A stretch of 64,000 nt of DNA from Isoetes taiwanensis (taxonomy: Eukaryota > Streptophyta > Lycopodiopsida > Isoetales > Isoetaceae): the NCBI GenBank assembly GCA_021234155.1, contig JAJEKV010000241.1:124001-188000 (forward strand). Reading direction: 5' to 3'. The notes below the pieces were generated by a model that saw nothing but the letters and a program-made list of their open reading frames with translations, was not told where the DNA came from and ran no database searches. The translations under genes and the position numbers were made by a program. Positions 44,123 through 54,700 of this stretch are shown here, one piece after another. Positions within the stretch are counted from its first letter, which is position 1. Every line of letters begins with the position of its first letter.

Positions 44123-44190
44123 GATCACACGACGCGAAAAGTACTATGTGCAAAAAAAAAAGCACAATGCTTGCTGCGCGTCGTGTGATC
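44123..44190. repeat. dyad H11
   Basis: Arms GATCACACGACGCGAAA and CTGCGCGTCGTGTGATC with a 34-bp spacer including an A-run. It separates the acidic gene promoter from the 3' end of the H3-like gene. Confidence 0.88.
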
Positions 44191-44287
44191 CTCACGTATA
44201 ACATTAAAAAAAAAAAAAATACAAAGTGCGAACCTAGGCTTCTAAGAAAGAAAAGGACTAAGAGATTAAGCTTATAAAGCCATTACA

Positions 44288-44659
44288 TTAAAGAATATTA
44301 TACATATGAAAAAAACACAAAGGCACTTCAAGGCCTTTTTTCTGGGGGGGGTCTTTCTTCTTGTTGTATTCAACCATAAAATTTTGGCCATAGTACTTGG
44401 GATCCCTTATGCGTAAGACCAGGCGCATGTCCTTGGGCATGACAGTCACCCGCTTGGCATGTATTGCTGCAAGCTGCGAGTCCTCAAACAGACCGACACC
44501 AACTGCTTCTGAAACCATTTGAAGAGCATTTAAGGCAGTTTCTTGAATTCTGTAACTGATATGATGTATCGCACCACACTCTTGCAGAATCTCTTTCACA
44601 AGCCTGGCAAATGGCAGATGCGGAATGACCATCTCAGTGCTCTTCTGATACTTCTTAAT
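44288..44659 (-). pseudogene. histone H3-like (CENH3-like) fold, 5' end lost to copia-2
   Basis: The minus strand encodes an H3 fold from alpha-N onward: [77 protein letters not shown], then [13 protein letters not shown] and a novel tail of about 25 residues to the stop at 44288. Compared with canonical H3 the stretch between alpha-1 and alpha-2 (loop 1) is about four residues longer, a feature of CENP-A/CENH3 proteins. AIHAKRVT and MPKD are near-invariant H3 residues. The N-terminal tail is absent because the copia LTR begins exactly at the codon before ATT (44659/44660). The open fold suggests selection until recently. Confidence 0.85.
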
Positions 44660-45388
44660 TGTTAGAAATAGAGTATTCAATCTTATCTATTTCTATTGTT
44701 TGCTTGATAAATTTGTGGATTATATCAAGACAATAAGAAAGACCATAGGAATTCTAATGCAACATATTTGTCTTCAAACAATATCACAATTGACCATTGA
44801 TTTAATGTAGCTTCAACACTGTAGAAAAGGGATTGACCCTATAACTGTAGCAAAGTTGACCCGTTAGAAATCAACTAAGAAACCAAAATACATTCACGAA
44901 TTCCTCCTTAGGTATTTGCCGGACCAGCTCAATCTTTCATGGCCGGCCTGTCTATTCTTTTATTTACAGTGATCCGTCGGTTATGGCCTTGGAATCGGCC
45001 GCTTTGCCGATCAGCTATTCATATGGAGTTTCCCTCCATAGTTTCGGGCCATCACGACTATTATTTACAAATATAATAGTTCAATATAACCATTGAACCA
45101 TTGTTGCTCTAGTCACTTAATAAACCTTTAAAATAAGTATCTCTTAAGGTTATGCTATAGAGCAAGATCTTCACCATGGTATCTACTGCAGCGTTACTGT
45201 GAAACTTAAGTATGCTCTTCTGCAATGGCTCTCAGAGTGGTGCACTCTGCACAATCATAAGTGCAACCTTTGCTAATGGCTTTCAGTGTGACCCCTGTAC
45301 AGATAAATATGCAACCTTAAGATTTGCACTTAAACTGATGATACATTTGGCACATGAATTTTGTGATGAACCATTTACATTTCCAACA
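44660..45388 (-). repeat. copia-2 3' LTR (729 bp)
   Basis: TGTTGGAAATG... to ...CTATTTCTAACA on the minus strand. No second copy is found right of 49044. Confidence 0.85.
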
Positions 45389-46040
45389 TTCCTCCTTCAT
45401 CACATAATTCCATGATCTTCATATCTGATTTGAACTGCTTAAATTTAATCTCTGGCAAAGCCTTTGTGAAAATGTCTGCAACCTGCTTAGCTGTATTCAC
45501 ATACACCATTTCAATGTAATTTTTGGCTGCTAAATCTCTAATGAAATGTATGTTTAATTCAATATGCTTGGTCCTCTCATGATGCACGGGATTCTTCATA
45601 ATTGCAATGCAGCTCTGGCTGTCAGTGAGAATTTGTGTAGGGCCACTTTGTTTGAATCCTAGTTCCTCCATCAATCTCCTCAACCAGCATATTTCCTTTG
45701 CAACTAAGGATGAAGCTGAGTATTCAGCTTCTGCTGAGGACATGGCAATGGCATTCTGCTTTTTGCTTTTCCAAGTGATTGCTCCTCCACCTAAGAATAC
45801 CACAAATCCAGATGTGGATTTTCTATTTGATAGATCACCTCCCCAATCTGCATCACTATATGCTTTCAGCTCCAAGTTAGATGAGTTGTATGTTATTCCA
45901 TGATTCTTTGTGCCCTTTAGATACTTCAAGACACGTTTTCCAGCTATCCAATGATCCCTGGAGGGATTATTGCATCTTCTACTTAAGATGTTCACAATGT
46001 ATGATATATCTGGCCTTGTGTTGTTTGCCAAATATAACAA
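45375..46040 (-). pseudogene. copia-2 RNase H
   Basis: LANNTRPDISYIVNILSRRC, YSDADWGGDLSNRKSTSGF, MSSAEAEYSASSLVAKEICW and HERTKHIELNIHFIRDL are typical copia RNase H blocks. The stop at 45375 lies a few bases inside the LTR. A TGA near 46055 separates it from the RT frame. Confidence 0.88.
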
Positions 46041-46055
46041 ACAACCAACTAGTGA

Positions 46056-49022
46056 TCAGTAAGGCACATTCTCCATTTCTGCTTTATCCTTTTCAGTGAG
46101 TGTCTCTTCTTCAGTCAATCTGTGACCTGGGACTACAGGGGTTTTGGAAGAATGTGCATCAACTAGATTAAATCTTTTTAGCATATTTTCAATGTGTTTG
46201 CTTTGCTGCAGTCTTAAGACCTTTTGATCTCTGTTTCTGCAAACTTCAATTCCCAAAAAATGTTTTAGCTCCCCTAGGTCTGACATTTCAAACCTTGAGC
46301 TCAATATTCCTTTGCAATGATTTAGGATCTTTAGATGATTTGCTGCCATGATACAGTCATCCACATACAGAGCTATAATGCAAAAAGTTTCTGCTTGCTT
46401 GTTGCCATCATTTCTGAGCTTCTCAAACCCTTGTTCCTTAAGGAAATTATCCATGCAGACATACCATTCCCTAGGGGACTGTTTCAGACCGTACACAGCC
46501 CTGTTTAGTCTCCATACTTTATTATTTTTCTGCTCAAACCCAGGTGCTTGTTGCATGAAGACTTTTTCCTCCAATTTGGCATTTAAGAATGCTGTTTTTA
46601 CATCCATATGATGTAACTCAAGATCTTGTGCATTTGCTATTGCAAGTAAGGTTCTAATGCTGGTTAGTTTCACAATGGGAGAGTATGTTTCATCAAAATC
46701 TAAACCTTGTTGTTGTGTGTATCCCTTTGCAACTAGTCTTGCCTTGTACTTCCTGCTTCCATCTGCATTCTCCTTAATTTTAAATAGCCATTTGCAACCT
46801 ATTACATTGTCTCTGTCTGGGTAATCAACCAAGTCATACGTTTGGATTTTCTCAAATGATTCTAATTCATCTTTCATGGCTTTAAGCCACTGATCTTTAT
46901 GTTCACTTTCAAGTGCTTCATCATACGACTGTGGTATTGAGATGTTCTCAAGTATAGCCATAATGTGTTCATGTTCATATTCAGCATGTTGCTTTTCTAG
47001 TCTTCTGCTCCTTCCCATATCATTTCTACCATATTGTTCAATATTTTCTTGCACATTTTCCAATAGTCTTTCTGCCTGGGTTTTTCTTTTGCTGATAGTT
47101 CCTGGCTGCATAACTCTGTTCTCAATGCTTTCTGCCCCATTCCTTTCAGTGATTACATCATCTTGAGATTCTGCCATAGTGTCATCTTCTTCATGATCAG
47201 AATCTATGTCTATGTTTTGCTGGACCTTGTTTTCATCTTTATCCTTTTTGTCACAAGTTGCTTTTTGTGTATGCCTGTCTTTATAAAACACTTGTTCATC
47301 AAACAAGACATCTCTGCTAATAACAATTGTTTTGCTTTCTGGCACATATACTCTATACCCCTTTGACTCTTCATCATACCCCACGAGATAGCCTATGCTT
47401 GCTTTATCATCTAATTTTTGCCTCAATTCTTTTGGTACATGTACATATGTTAAACAGCCATATGCTTTAAAGAAATCATAATTTATACTAGCATTTTCAT
47501 TTGACCATAATAAATCAGGTATGTTACCTTTAATGCTCGAAGATGGCAGTTTGTTTTGGATCATTATTGCAGCCTTCAAAGCTTCCTCCCATAGGTGATT
47601 TGGCAAGCCACTCCTCTTGATCGTCCTGTTTTTCCTTTCAGCTACTCCATTTTGCTGGGGACTGTACCTACAGGTTAGTTGCCTTCTAATTCCATGAGTG
47701 ATGCAAAAAAGTCTGAATTTGGCTGATAGGTACTCCCCTCCTCTATCAGACCTGATACACTTCAGTTTTCTCCCTGATTCTCTTTCCATTTCATGAACAT
47801 ATTGTTTGAAAGCACTCAAAGCTTGAGATTTTCTTTCTAAGCAGTAGACTTTGCACTTTCTACTGAAGTCATCAATAAAAGATATGAAATATCTTTTATT
47901 AGTCCTCCCTTTGACATTTAATGGCCCACATAGGTCAGTGTGTACCAGATCAAGAACACCCTTTGCTCTTGTTTTGGATTGTTTGAATGGCAGCCTGTTT
48001 GTTTTCCCAAGTATACATCCCTCACACTTGAAGTTTTCAGATTTGATATCTTTACAATTTAGCCATTCCTTTTTGGCTAAGTATTTCAAATTGTTGCAAT
48101 GAGTATGGGCCAGCCTGTCATGCCAGATTTCAAATTCTGGAATATTCAAAGTGTTAATACTGTCATGTCCAAAAGCTTTCATTTGGAAGAGATTGCCAAC
48201 ACGTTTTGCATGGAACTTCAATATATTATCAAAAAAGATATTACAACCTTTTGAGTCAAAGTTGACCTTGTAGCCTAAATCCACCAACTGGCTTACAAAA
48301 ATGAGATTTTTAATGATTGTGGGAACACACAATACATTTTCAATATCTACTATGTTTCCATCAAGATCTAAGAGCTGCAAAAGTCCCCTTCCTTCAATTT
48401 CTTGAGTATCTCCATTTCCAACTTGGATTCTTCTAGAATGAGAGGTTGAGACATTTTTTAGCAAAGCAGTAGATTGGACTACTGATCTTTCAGCTCCACT
48501 ATCAACTACAAGAGTTTCAGATTTATTAGCAGGCTGATTTTGCTCAACAATGTTAAATGCAAGACTTACCTCATCTTCATCATCAACATCAGATTTTTCC
48601 TTATCTTCTTGCTCCCTTGCCACAAAGGTACCAGTTGGTTTTCTGCCACGACCCCTTCCAGAGCTGGTTCTTCCTCCTCTGCTAGTGGACCCCTTATTAT
48701 TTCCCTTACCATGATCTTTTGGAGTAGGGCACTTGGCTGCAACATGCCCTTTTCCCCCACAGGTATAACAGTTAAATTCCCTTTTAAGTTTAGGATATTC
48801 ACTCTTGAAATGCCCTGTTTCATGACAATTGTAACATGTGACTTTCTTTTTCCCAGCAAACAGAATTTCAGGAGATTCTTCCCTTTCTCTTATGATCTTT
48901 TTCTGCTCGAACTCTGTTCTCAGAATATTCTCTGCTTCTTCCCTAGATTTGCTCATGTTTCTAATAAATAGAGACAGATTTTCATTTTCACTAACTGTCC
49001 TCTTACCCATCTTAATGGCCAA
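46056..49022 (-). pseudogene. copia-2 Gag (partial), protease, integrase, reverse transcriptase
   Basis: A 988-codon open frame. It enters in mid-Gag (NLSLFIRNMSKSREEAENIL) and has knuckles CYNCHETGHFKSEYP (last Cys replaced by Tyr) and CYTCGGKGHVAAKCP. Protease TLVVDSGAERSV. Integrase HDRLAHTHCNNL, CEGCILGKTNRLPF, HTDLCGPLNVKG, SDRGGEYLSAKF and YSPQQNGVAERKNRTIKRSG, with a small deletion after the last motif. RT FDETYSPIVKL, LHHMDVKTAFLNAKLEEKVF, AVYGLKQSPREWY and YVDDCIMAA. Long intact coding despite truncation suggests a young insertion that lost its 5' end by deletion. Confidence 0.9.
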
Positions 49023-49044
49023 GATTGACCCTAGGAGTTTTTAA

Positions 49045-50735
49045 TCCAAGGGTTTACAATGGAAGCCCTTTTCCAATGCACCATTTTTAGACGATTTTTC
49101 AAACTCGGCATGCAGATGTCGAGCTCTTTTTTTCTAGGGTTATCATAATAGACAATGATGGAATGGCTCCAATCGGCTAAGGCAAGGATGGAAGAACTCC
49201 ATTCCGATATGGGAGCAAAGAGCTATGGCGGCATACCGGACTTGCCTATGGCGGATTAGAGCTTCTGCCGGACTTAGGGAATGTCTGATTTGATGGAAAT
49301 TTCAGGTTTTAAGATTCTGCCTCACTTGAATGTGGCGGATTGAATATATAGCATCGCCAGACCTACAGCTTCGCCAGACCTGGCTATGGCGGATTTACAA
49401 AAACAGAAACAGGTATAGAAACAGAAACAGGTATGGATCGATTTCTTCACTTTTTTTGTTGAAGGGAAGAAGAGATTTCTTTCCCTCTGTGTTGTACTGG
49501 AATGAGTAGTCCATATTTTGACGAAGATTTGTAATGTAAAGGCATGCTTCCAAAGCCTGAAATATTTGATCTCTCGCTGCACAGCTCATGATTGACTCGC
49601 AGATAAGTATGGTACTAACCAAGAGGAATACAATTTGATGGAAACGAAATGCAATGCTGAGCCTCTTTGGTTTAAGTTAGACCATTCGACCAGGCCTTTG
49701 TTTTCTGGAGTTTTGCATTATGGGTTTCATGCGGCAGTAGCAGAGTTTCGCTTAGCCACATACCATTTTGGCCAGACCTTGGTTCTCCAACAGGTTTATT
49801 TCTTAAGTAGTTGCAAGATTTTTCTTTCTGGCGTTGGGTACAGGTTATTTCAAGACGAAACCAAGTTTTGCAATCAGCAACTACAAGAATGACCTTGGTG
49901 AAGAAGCTGGATACACCTAGTTAGGAAATGAACAAATGACTGATTTCAAGTGCATTTTGGGACTGTGCTTTGACAACATTAGGTTGATTTCCATTCTAAC
50001 TGGAATTTGATAAGTTCTACTGTGCACCAGAAGCTTCAATTCCATATTGTATTTATTGTTTCTCTTTGTTTTCTTGCTTAGTTCTATTTCCACTTGTCAT
50101 GTACATCCTGCAATTGTGTTGACACTCCATTCTTTACTAAATGAAATCTAATGCTTCCTTATTGAGTTAGTAAATGGGCCCATTTTTTTGTCCATGGTTT
50201 TTTGAAGTTGGATTTTTATATTTGATGCGCCCATAGACCTTGAAGACTTGGGGTGTTTCTTCTATTTTTACAATCAAGCTTGCCTAGTTACAAGTGCATA
50301 AAGTGACTGCTGGATGCTATGGGAACGGTGTCAACAGATGATTGTCACCAGATGCTATGTTGGAGCCCACGAACATCCCCTGCTTGTTGAACAAGTTTTT
50401 AAATGCTGGATTTTGATATGATGTCATGGGAGTCTTGAATGCAACCGGTAATTTGAGTTCTTGAGAAATGTGGTATTTGAGTTCTTGAGAAATGTGCTAC
50501 ACGACTAGGTTATTATGCTACATATTTATTATGTTACTGACAAGAGCAAAGCATTTGATAATAAAAAATTGTAACATGGGTTACCATTTGTCTATTATCT
50601 ATCATGGTATTATGTCACACTTAATACTAGGACTTCGAATGTAATGGCGCTTGTTTTTAGCTCTACTACCATTGTTACATGCATTTATGGATTTCTTAGT
50701 GCCCTTCCATCTATCATTAGAGTATTAGGTATAGG
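49045..50735. other. no gene recognised
   Basis: Unassigned sequence. 49150-49400 has repeated GCCGGACTT or CGCCAGACC and TATGGCGG words, suggesting degenerate short repeats. Short frames only. Confidence 0.4.
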
Positions 50736-51180
50736 TAATTTCTATATCTACACCCCTACACCATCCTTAAGGCCCCGAAGGGGCCAAAATTTTTTTTAGT
50801 TAACACAAACCATTAACACACAACTACCATGAACATTATTAACACAAACCATTGCATTTGACACATTTAAATTAAAATCCCCCTTAAACCCCCTTTGGTT
50901 TGGGTGCATATTCACACGGGGGGTTATGTAGGGCAGCGAGAGCCCCAAAAAATTTACGATACATGTACAAAATTAACACCATTAAGTATATTCTCTCAAA
51001 CCTTATAGTATTTTACAAACTTTAATATACGGTATACAAAAACTTGTACATGCATACCCCACAAACGAGGATCGCTATGTACGGTCCAGATCTTGGAATA
51101 AATGGCAAATATGCCAATCCGACAGCTCTCGTTGCCCGGAGTTTAGAAAATACCCAGGCTTTCCTTAGACTATCTCTCCC
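50736..51180. other. candidate Helitron 5' region, non-coding
   Basis: TCTATATCTACACCCCTACA at about 50738 resembles a plant Helitron 5' start (TCTATA...). A GGCCCCGAAGGGGCC palindrome follows at 50771-50785. If correct it could pair with the 3' end at 58620, but the base before it is T, not the expected A, so this is weak. Confidence 0.25.
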
Positions 51181-51215
51181 GTGTCTCTACAGTTTAATTC
51201 GGTGATGTTTTCTTC

Positions 51216-51758
51216 GTGCCATTTCCCTTTCTGTTGGTTTTCCTTGTGGCTGCCACAAGAATCGACTGCACAGAGATGGTTTTTTGGCTCTACAGTTTGG
51301 GCTATCCAGAACCGGATGCAAGTGACGGTCCTAGAGTTTATTTTTGTGCCACTGCAGATTCGGCCACCAGAGACGGTTCCTGCATTTTTGGGTCTTGCTT
51401 TCGGATTTTGGCTCTTGCTCATCGGGATCCATGTGCATATTTTCTTTTTGTGCTTTCTGGTCACTCAGACTTGGCCTTTTCCATGCAACCCATTTTATTA
51501 GAGTTTGTGTTCTGCGTTTTTCCTGAGAGAGGTGTGGACTGGCGATTTATGCCAAGAAGCACAGACCAACCTCGGCTTCATTATTTCTCGGAGCAATTAG
51601 GCTTAAGTTTCATGAATTTCTATCAGCGGCATGGGTTTGAAAGGATACAAAGATTTCGTGGAAATGGTGCCGAATCGAGGTCTTCAGTGGGAAACAAAGA
51701 GAACACTGAAGGGCAACTTTGCACTCCCCCAACTGGATATGGAGCTTGGTATAGATAG
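51216..51758 (+). CDS. unassigned open frame, 180 codons
   Basis: Open from MPFPFLLVFLVAATRIDCTE to ATGYGAWYR-like residues with a hydrophobic start that could be a signal peptide. No domain is recognised and composition is not strongly coding-like; an overlapping frame is also open. It may be chance or a captured fragment inside a Helitron-like element. Confidence 0.2.
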   Translation: MPFPFLLVFLVAATRIDCTEMVFWLYSLGYPEPDASDGPRVYFCATADSATRDGSCIFGSCFRILALAHRDPCAYFLFVLSGHSDLAFSMQPILLEFVFCVFPERGVDWRFMPRSTDQPRLHYFSEQLGLSFMNFYQRHGFERIQRFRGNGAESRSSVGNKENTEGQLCTPPTGYGAWYR

Positions 51759-54700
51759 AAAATCTGAAACAGCAAACTTTAAGATTGGTAGAATGTGCTA
51801 TGCTTGCTGCCACATGCTGTTTGGCTTATTTTTCTCAGCACCTTGCTCTGTTTGGAGAGGCTCCCCATCTCATGGAAGATTTCACCACAGGCAATGGGAA
51901 GAAGCAACCCAAGTAAGACTGAACGCAGGTTTGCTTACATCATTTGTCATGGCAAGAGCTGGCAACATTTACTTTGCAACAGCATGGCAAGAATTTGTCT
52001 TTATGATCCTAAGTGTGGCTATGTCCTTCAAGTCTATATAATTGAAATGAAGTTAGTATATATTTGAAGAGCATGGCTTTCGTGTATGAAGAACATATGA
52101 GCCAGGATAGCTTCCATATTTAACCCGTGTTCAGGCTGCATAGTGGAGAGCAATTTTGGGACAGTTTTTGGAATACTTTCATTCATAAGTATGCCAAGGT
52201 GGTAGTTGAATGAAGCAGCAAGGTCTTTGTTCTGCTCCAGTTGCACTAGACGATTCAGACAGTTTGCAGATTTGTTGTACCTCAAGTTGTTGCGGATTTA
52301 TGTTACCTCAAAATTATTGTTTTGTGTTCCCAGAATTTTTCGTCTGATACAAATCCGTCTGCCGGTGCCGTCTTGTTACATTCACATAGCAGTTTCAGCA
52401 TTATTTGTGTTCATTAGCATGTCCAAGATTGGTTGCTTACGTTGGGAACCAGTTATTGGTGGAGTTGTTTGAGGAGATGGACATGTTTAGAATTTGTGAT
52501 ATGTTTAGAATTTGTGATATCAAGTTGGGTACTGTTCATTGGTAGAGTGGTGCTAAGATCGATGGTGGATCAAATTTGTGGTTAATCAAGCATAACGATT
52601 CTATCTAAAGCCCTGGAACAAAGATTTGATGACTATTTCCAGATAAGCATTCTTACCTGCATTTCTTCTTTCCGCAGTAATAAGTGTTTTGGTTACTTTT
52701 ATAGCTGTGCATTTTCTTAACCTAGCTTTACCGCGACCATGGCTTCTTAAGACATATATCTCTTGGTTATTTGCAAGCGTATCTTACTATGAGTTATTTT
52801 CTCCAATTTCCTCTACTTTCTATAGCTTTTGCAACATGGTGGAGGTGAAGGAGGAGATTGCACTTGCTCAAGTTGGTAATATTTGTGCAGGTTTTGATTT
52901 TGGAAAGACCATATAGAACAATATGTCCTGATATTTGATAATTCCTTTTATGATGACCTGGTTTTGGACTCCTCTTTGAAGAAGAGATGGAATTATTGGT
53001 ATTTTAGTTGATAGATAGCAAGAGAGTCTGTCATATGTGCCAATGATTTCATATTTGATCCTATGCCTAACTTCCAGATACTTTCTTCAACCTATTTTAA
53101 GCTATGGATAGTTTGTTTTGGCTAGCATGCAAGAAATTGATCAACAATAGAGCTCTGTGTTAGAATTGTCTAGGCCTTCTTATGGTGTTTCAGAGAAGTT
53201 CCTTCCTCCTCGGATAGATGGCTACAAGACTGTGTATTGGGCATGTTGATGTGATGGAGATTTATCCTCAGATGGCGCTGTATGGTTCTAGATTTTTACA
53301 ACCTTAGGTGGTATTATCCTTTGTTTTTCCTTGCTTGATTTCCTTTTACAAAACAGAAAATCTTGATTGGGACAATTGCCATATTTGAACAGAGATTGCA
53401 TTTGCCATGTGGAGTTTCTTGTATCCTCTGGTTATTCCAGTATTTCGTACAACTATAAACCTGGGTTGATACCCTTTTTGGATGAAGGCCTCTGGTTGCA
53501 TTGCCTCCGATACTCGACAACAAAATGGTCATTTGAATGTTCACTGCCTAGTTGGGCAATGTAATACAAAAGATCTTCCCTTTTTCTTTCAGTTAGTAGT
53601 GACCCAAATTATATGCTAGGTATTTTGAGTGAAAAGACGGTGCTATTATTTGTTTGTATTTCCATTAAGATGTTTTCTTAAAATAAAACAAATTGCTTGG
53701 GCCTATAACGCTCACTAGAGAGAGAGCAACTTCTATACATAAGAGGTTTAACAAACTTCCCATAAAAATTGATGCTATTGGGAAACAAAAACGCAAGTAT
53801 TGGGAATAGAAAAACTAAAACAAATATATTAAAGGCATGAGATAAGGCACAAGACGGGGCATATGTCAAACCATTACCAACGTTCCTTATGGAGCACACA
53901 TTTAAGTTGACAACACATAAATGGAGGCCGCGACTAAATACAAATTACATTAAGCAAGTTTGTCCTCGTCCTTGTAGAATATGTATATATATTTTATTTT
54001 GTGGCACGTCTGCACAAATACGAGTTGAGGCTTTGAAGCAAATTTAAGCTATCCAAATTGCAACCAAATAAGATTTCTGTGCATGTGGAGGGCGCTCGAA
54101 TCGTTGAATTTGGTCTATGGTCTCTGAGATGTGAAGTGACAATTCAATCTTAGGACCAACATGTGGAGGTTACATTACACGTGGAGGCTAGTATATGGTT
54201 GGTTGTATTTTTAGACCAAAATAATTATACTTTTCCGCTTGCATTGCTGAAACACTCAAATCTATCTTTTAAATTTGGTTTTTCCGATCTAGAGGAAAAA
54301 GTTTTGGAATTTTTTTTTAAGTGATTTTCCTAAGGTTTTTGTGTTTCTGTACGTCGGAAAAGAATTCGGTGTTCCAAAAATCAGGAATGTCTTTTTAGGT
54401 ATGATTTAGGTTTCGATTTTTCCCTTTCCAGTCTCGGGCAAATCGATTTGCCCCATTTCGGTTTGCCCCCTTTCATTTTTCCCTGTGATTTCAGATTCGA
54501 TCCCAGATTAGATTATGCTGCATGGTTACAGGTGGCAATCTTGGTGTGTAGCCTGGCTTACGGATGGATTTACAGCTACAATTTGTTTATCATAGATCAT
54601 AGAGTAGCTCAATGTCAATAGTTGTCGGATCTAGACCACAGCCATGGTTCCCCTTCATTAATGCCCTTACTGATCCGTAAAAATCAGATTTCGGCTGGAG

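Larger units (their letters stand above)
30259..44659. mobile_element. putative composite gene-cassette element with repeated dyads
   Basis: Not a known element type. After subtracting the nested copia at 36853-42357, about 8.9 kb remains. It holds a RAG1/CMC-like transposase gene (+) and, on the minus strand, four paralogous small coiled-coil genes, an acidic-repeat gene and an H3-like gene. Eleven copies of one 65-68 bp dyad lie only between genes, and most minus-strand genes have a TATA box 80-120 bp before the ATG. The left limit is placed at the first dyad. The right limit is unknown because copia-2 interrupts the H3-like gene. No terminal inverted repeat or target duplication was found, so mobility is inferred only from the transposase-like gene. 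Confidence 0.42.
44660..49044 (-). mobile_element. Ty1/copia element, 5'-truncated (copia-2)
   Basis: Minus-strand copia with its 3' LTR at 44660-45388, purine tract GATGAAGGAGGAA and pol, but no 5' LTR. Homology ends inside Gag near 49044. It inserted into the H3-like gene. Related to copia-1 in protein but clearly a separate family with a different LTR. Confidence 0.9.

Noticed and set aside
30259-44190. Repeat-spacer layout read as a CRISPR array
   Set aside because: The sites are inverted-repeat dyads separated by hundreds of bases of genes, not short direct repeats with uniform spacers, and this is a plant nuclear sequence.
30259-44190. Integron-like gene cassette array
   Set aside because: The gene-hairpin-gene layout looks similar, but there is no tyrosine integrase gene and dyads occur in pairs or upstream of promoters. 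Kept only as an analogy.
44288-44659. Ordinary host histone H3 gene
   Set aside because: Too divergent in alpha-1, loop 1 and the C-terminal tail, and embedded in a transposon-linked cassette; canonical plant H3 is almost invariant.
51631-52041. Several overlapping frames at 51181-52067 as a gene
   Set aside because: Multiple frames are open at once, no domain is seen and no splice-supported structure is found; only the longest is listed, at low confidence.
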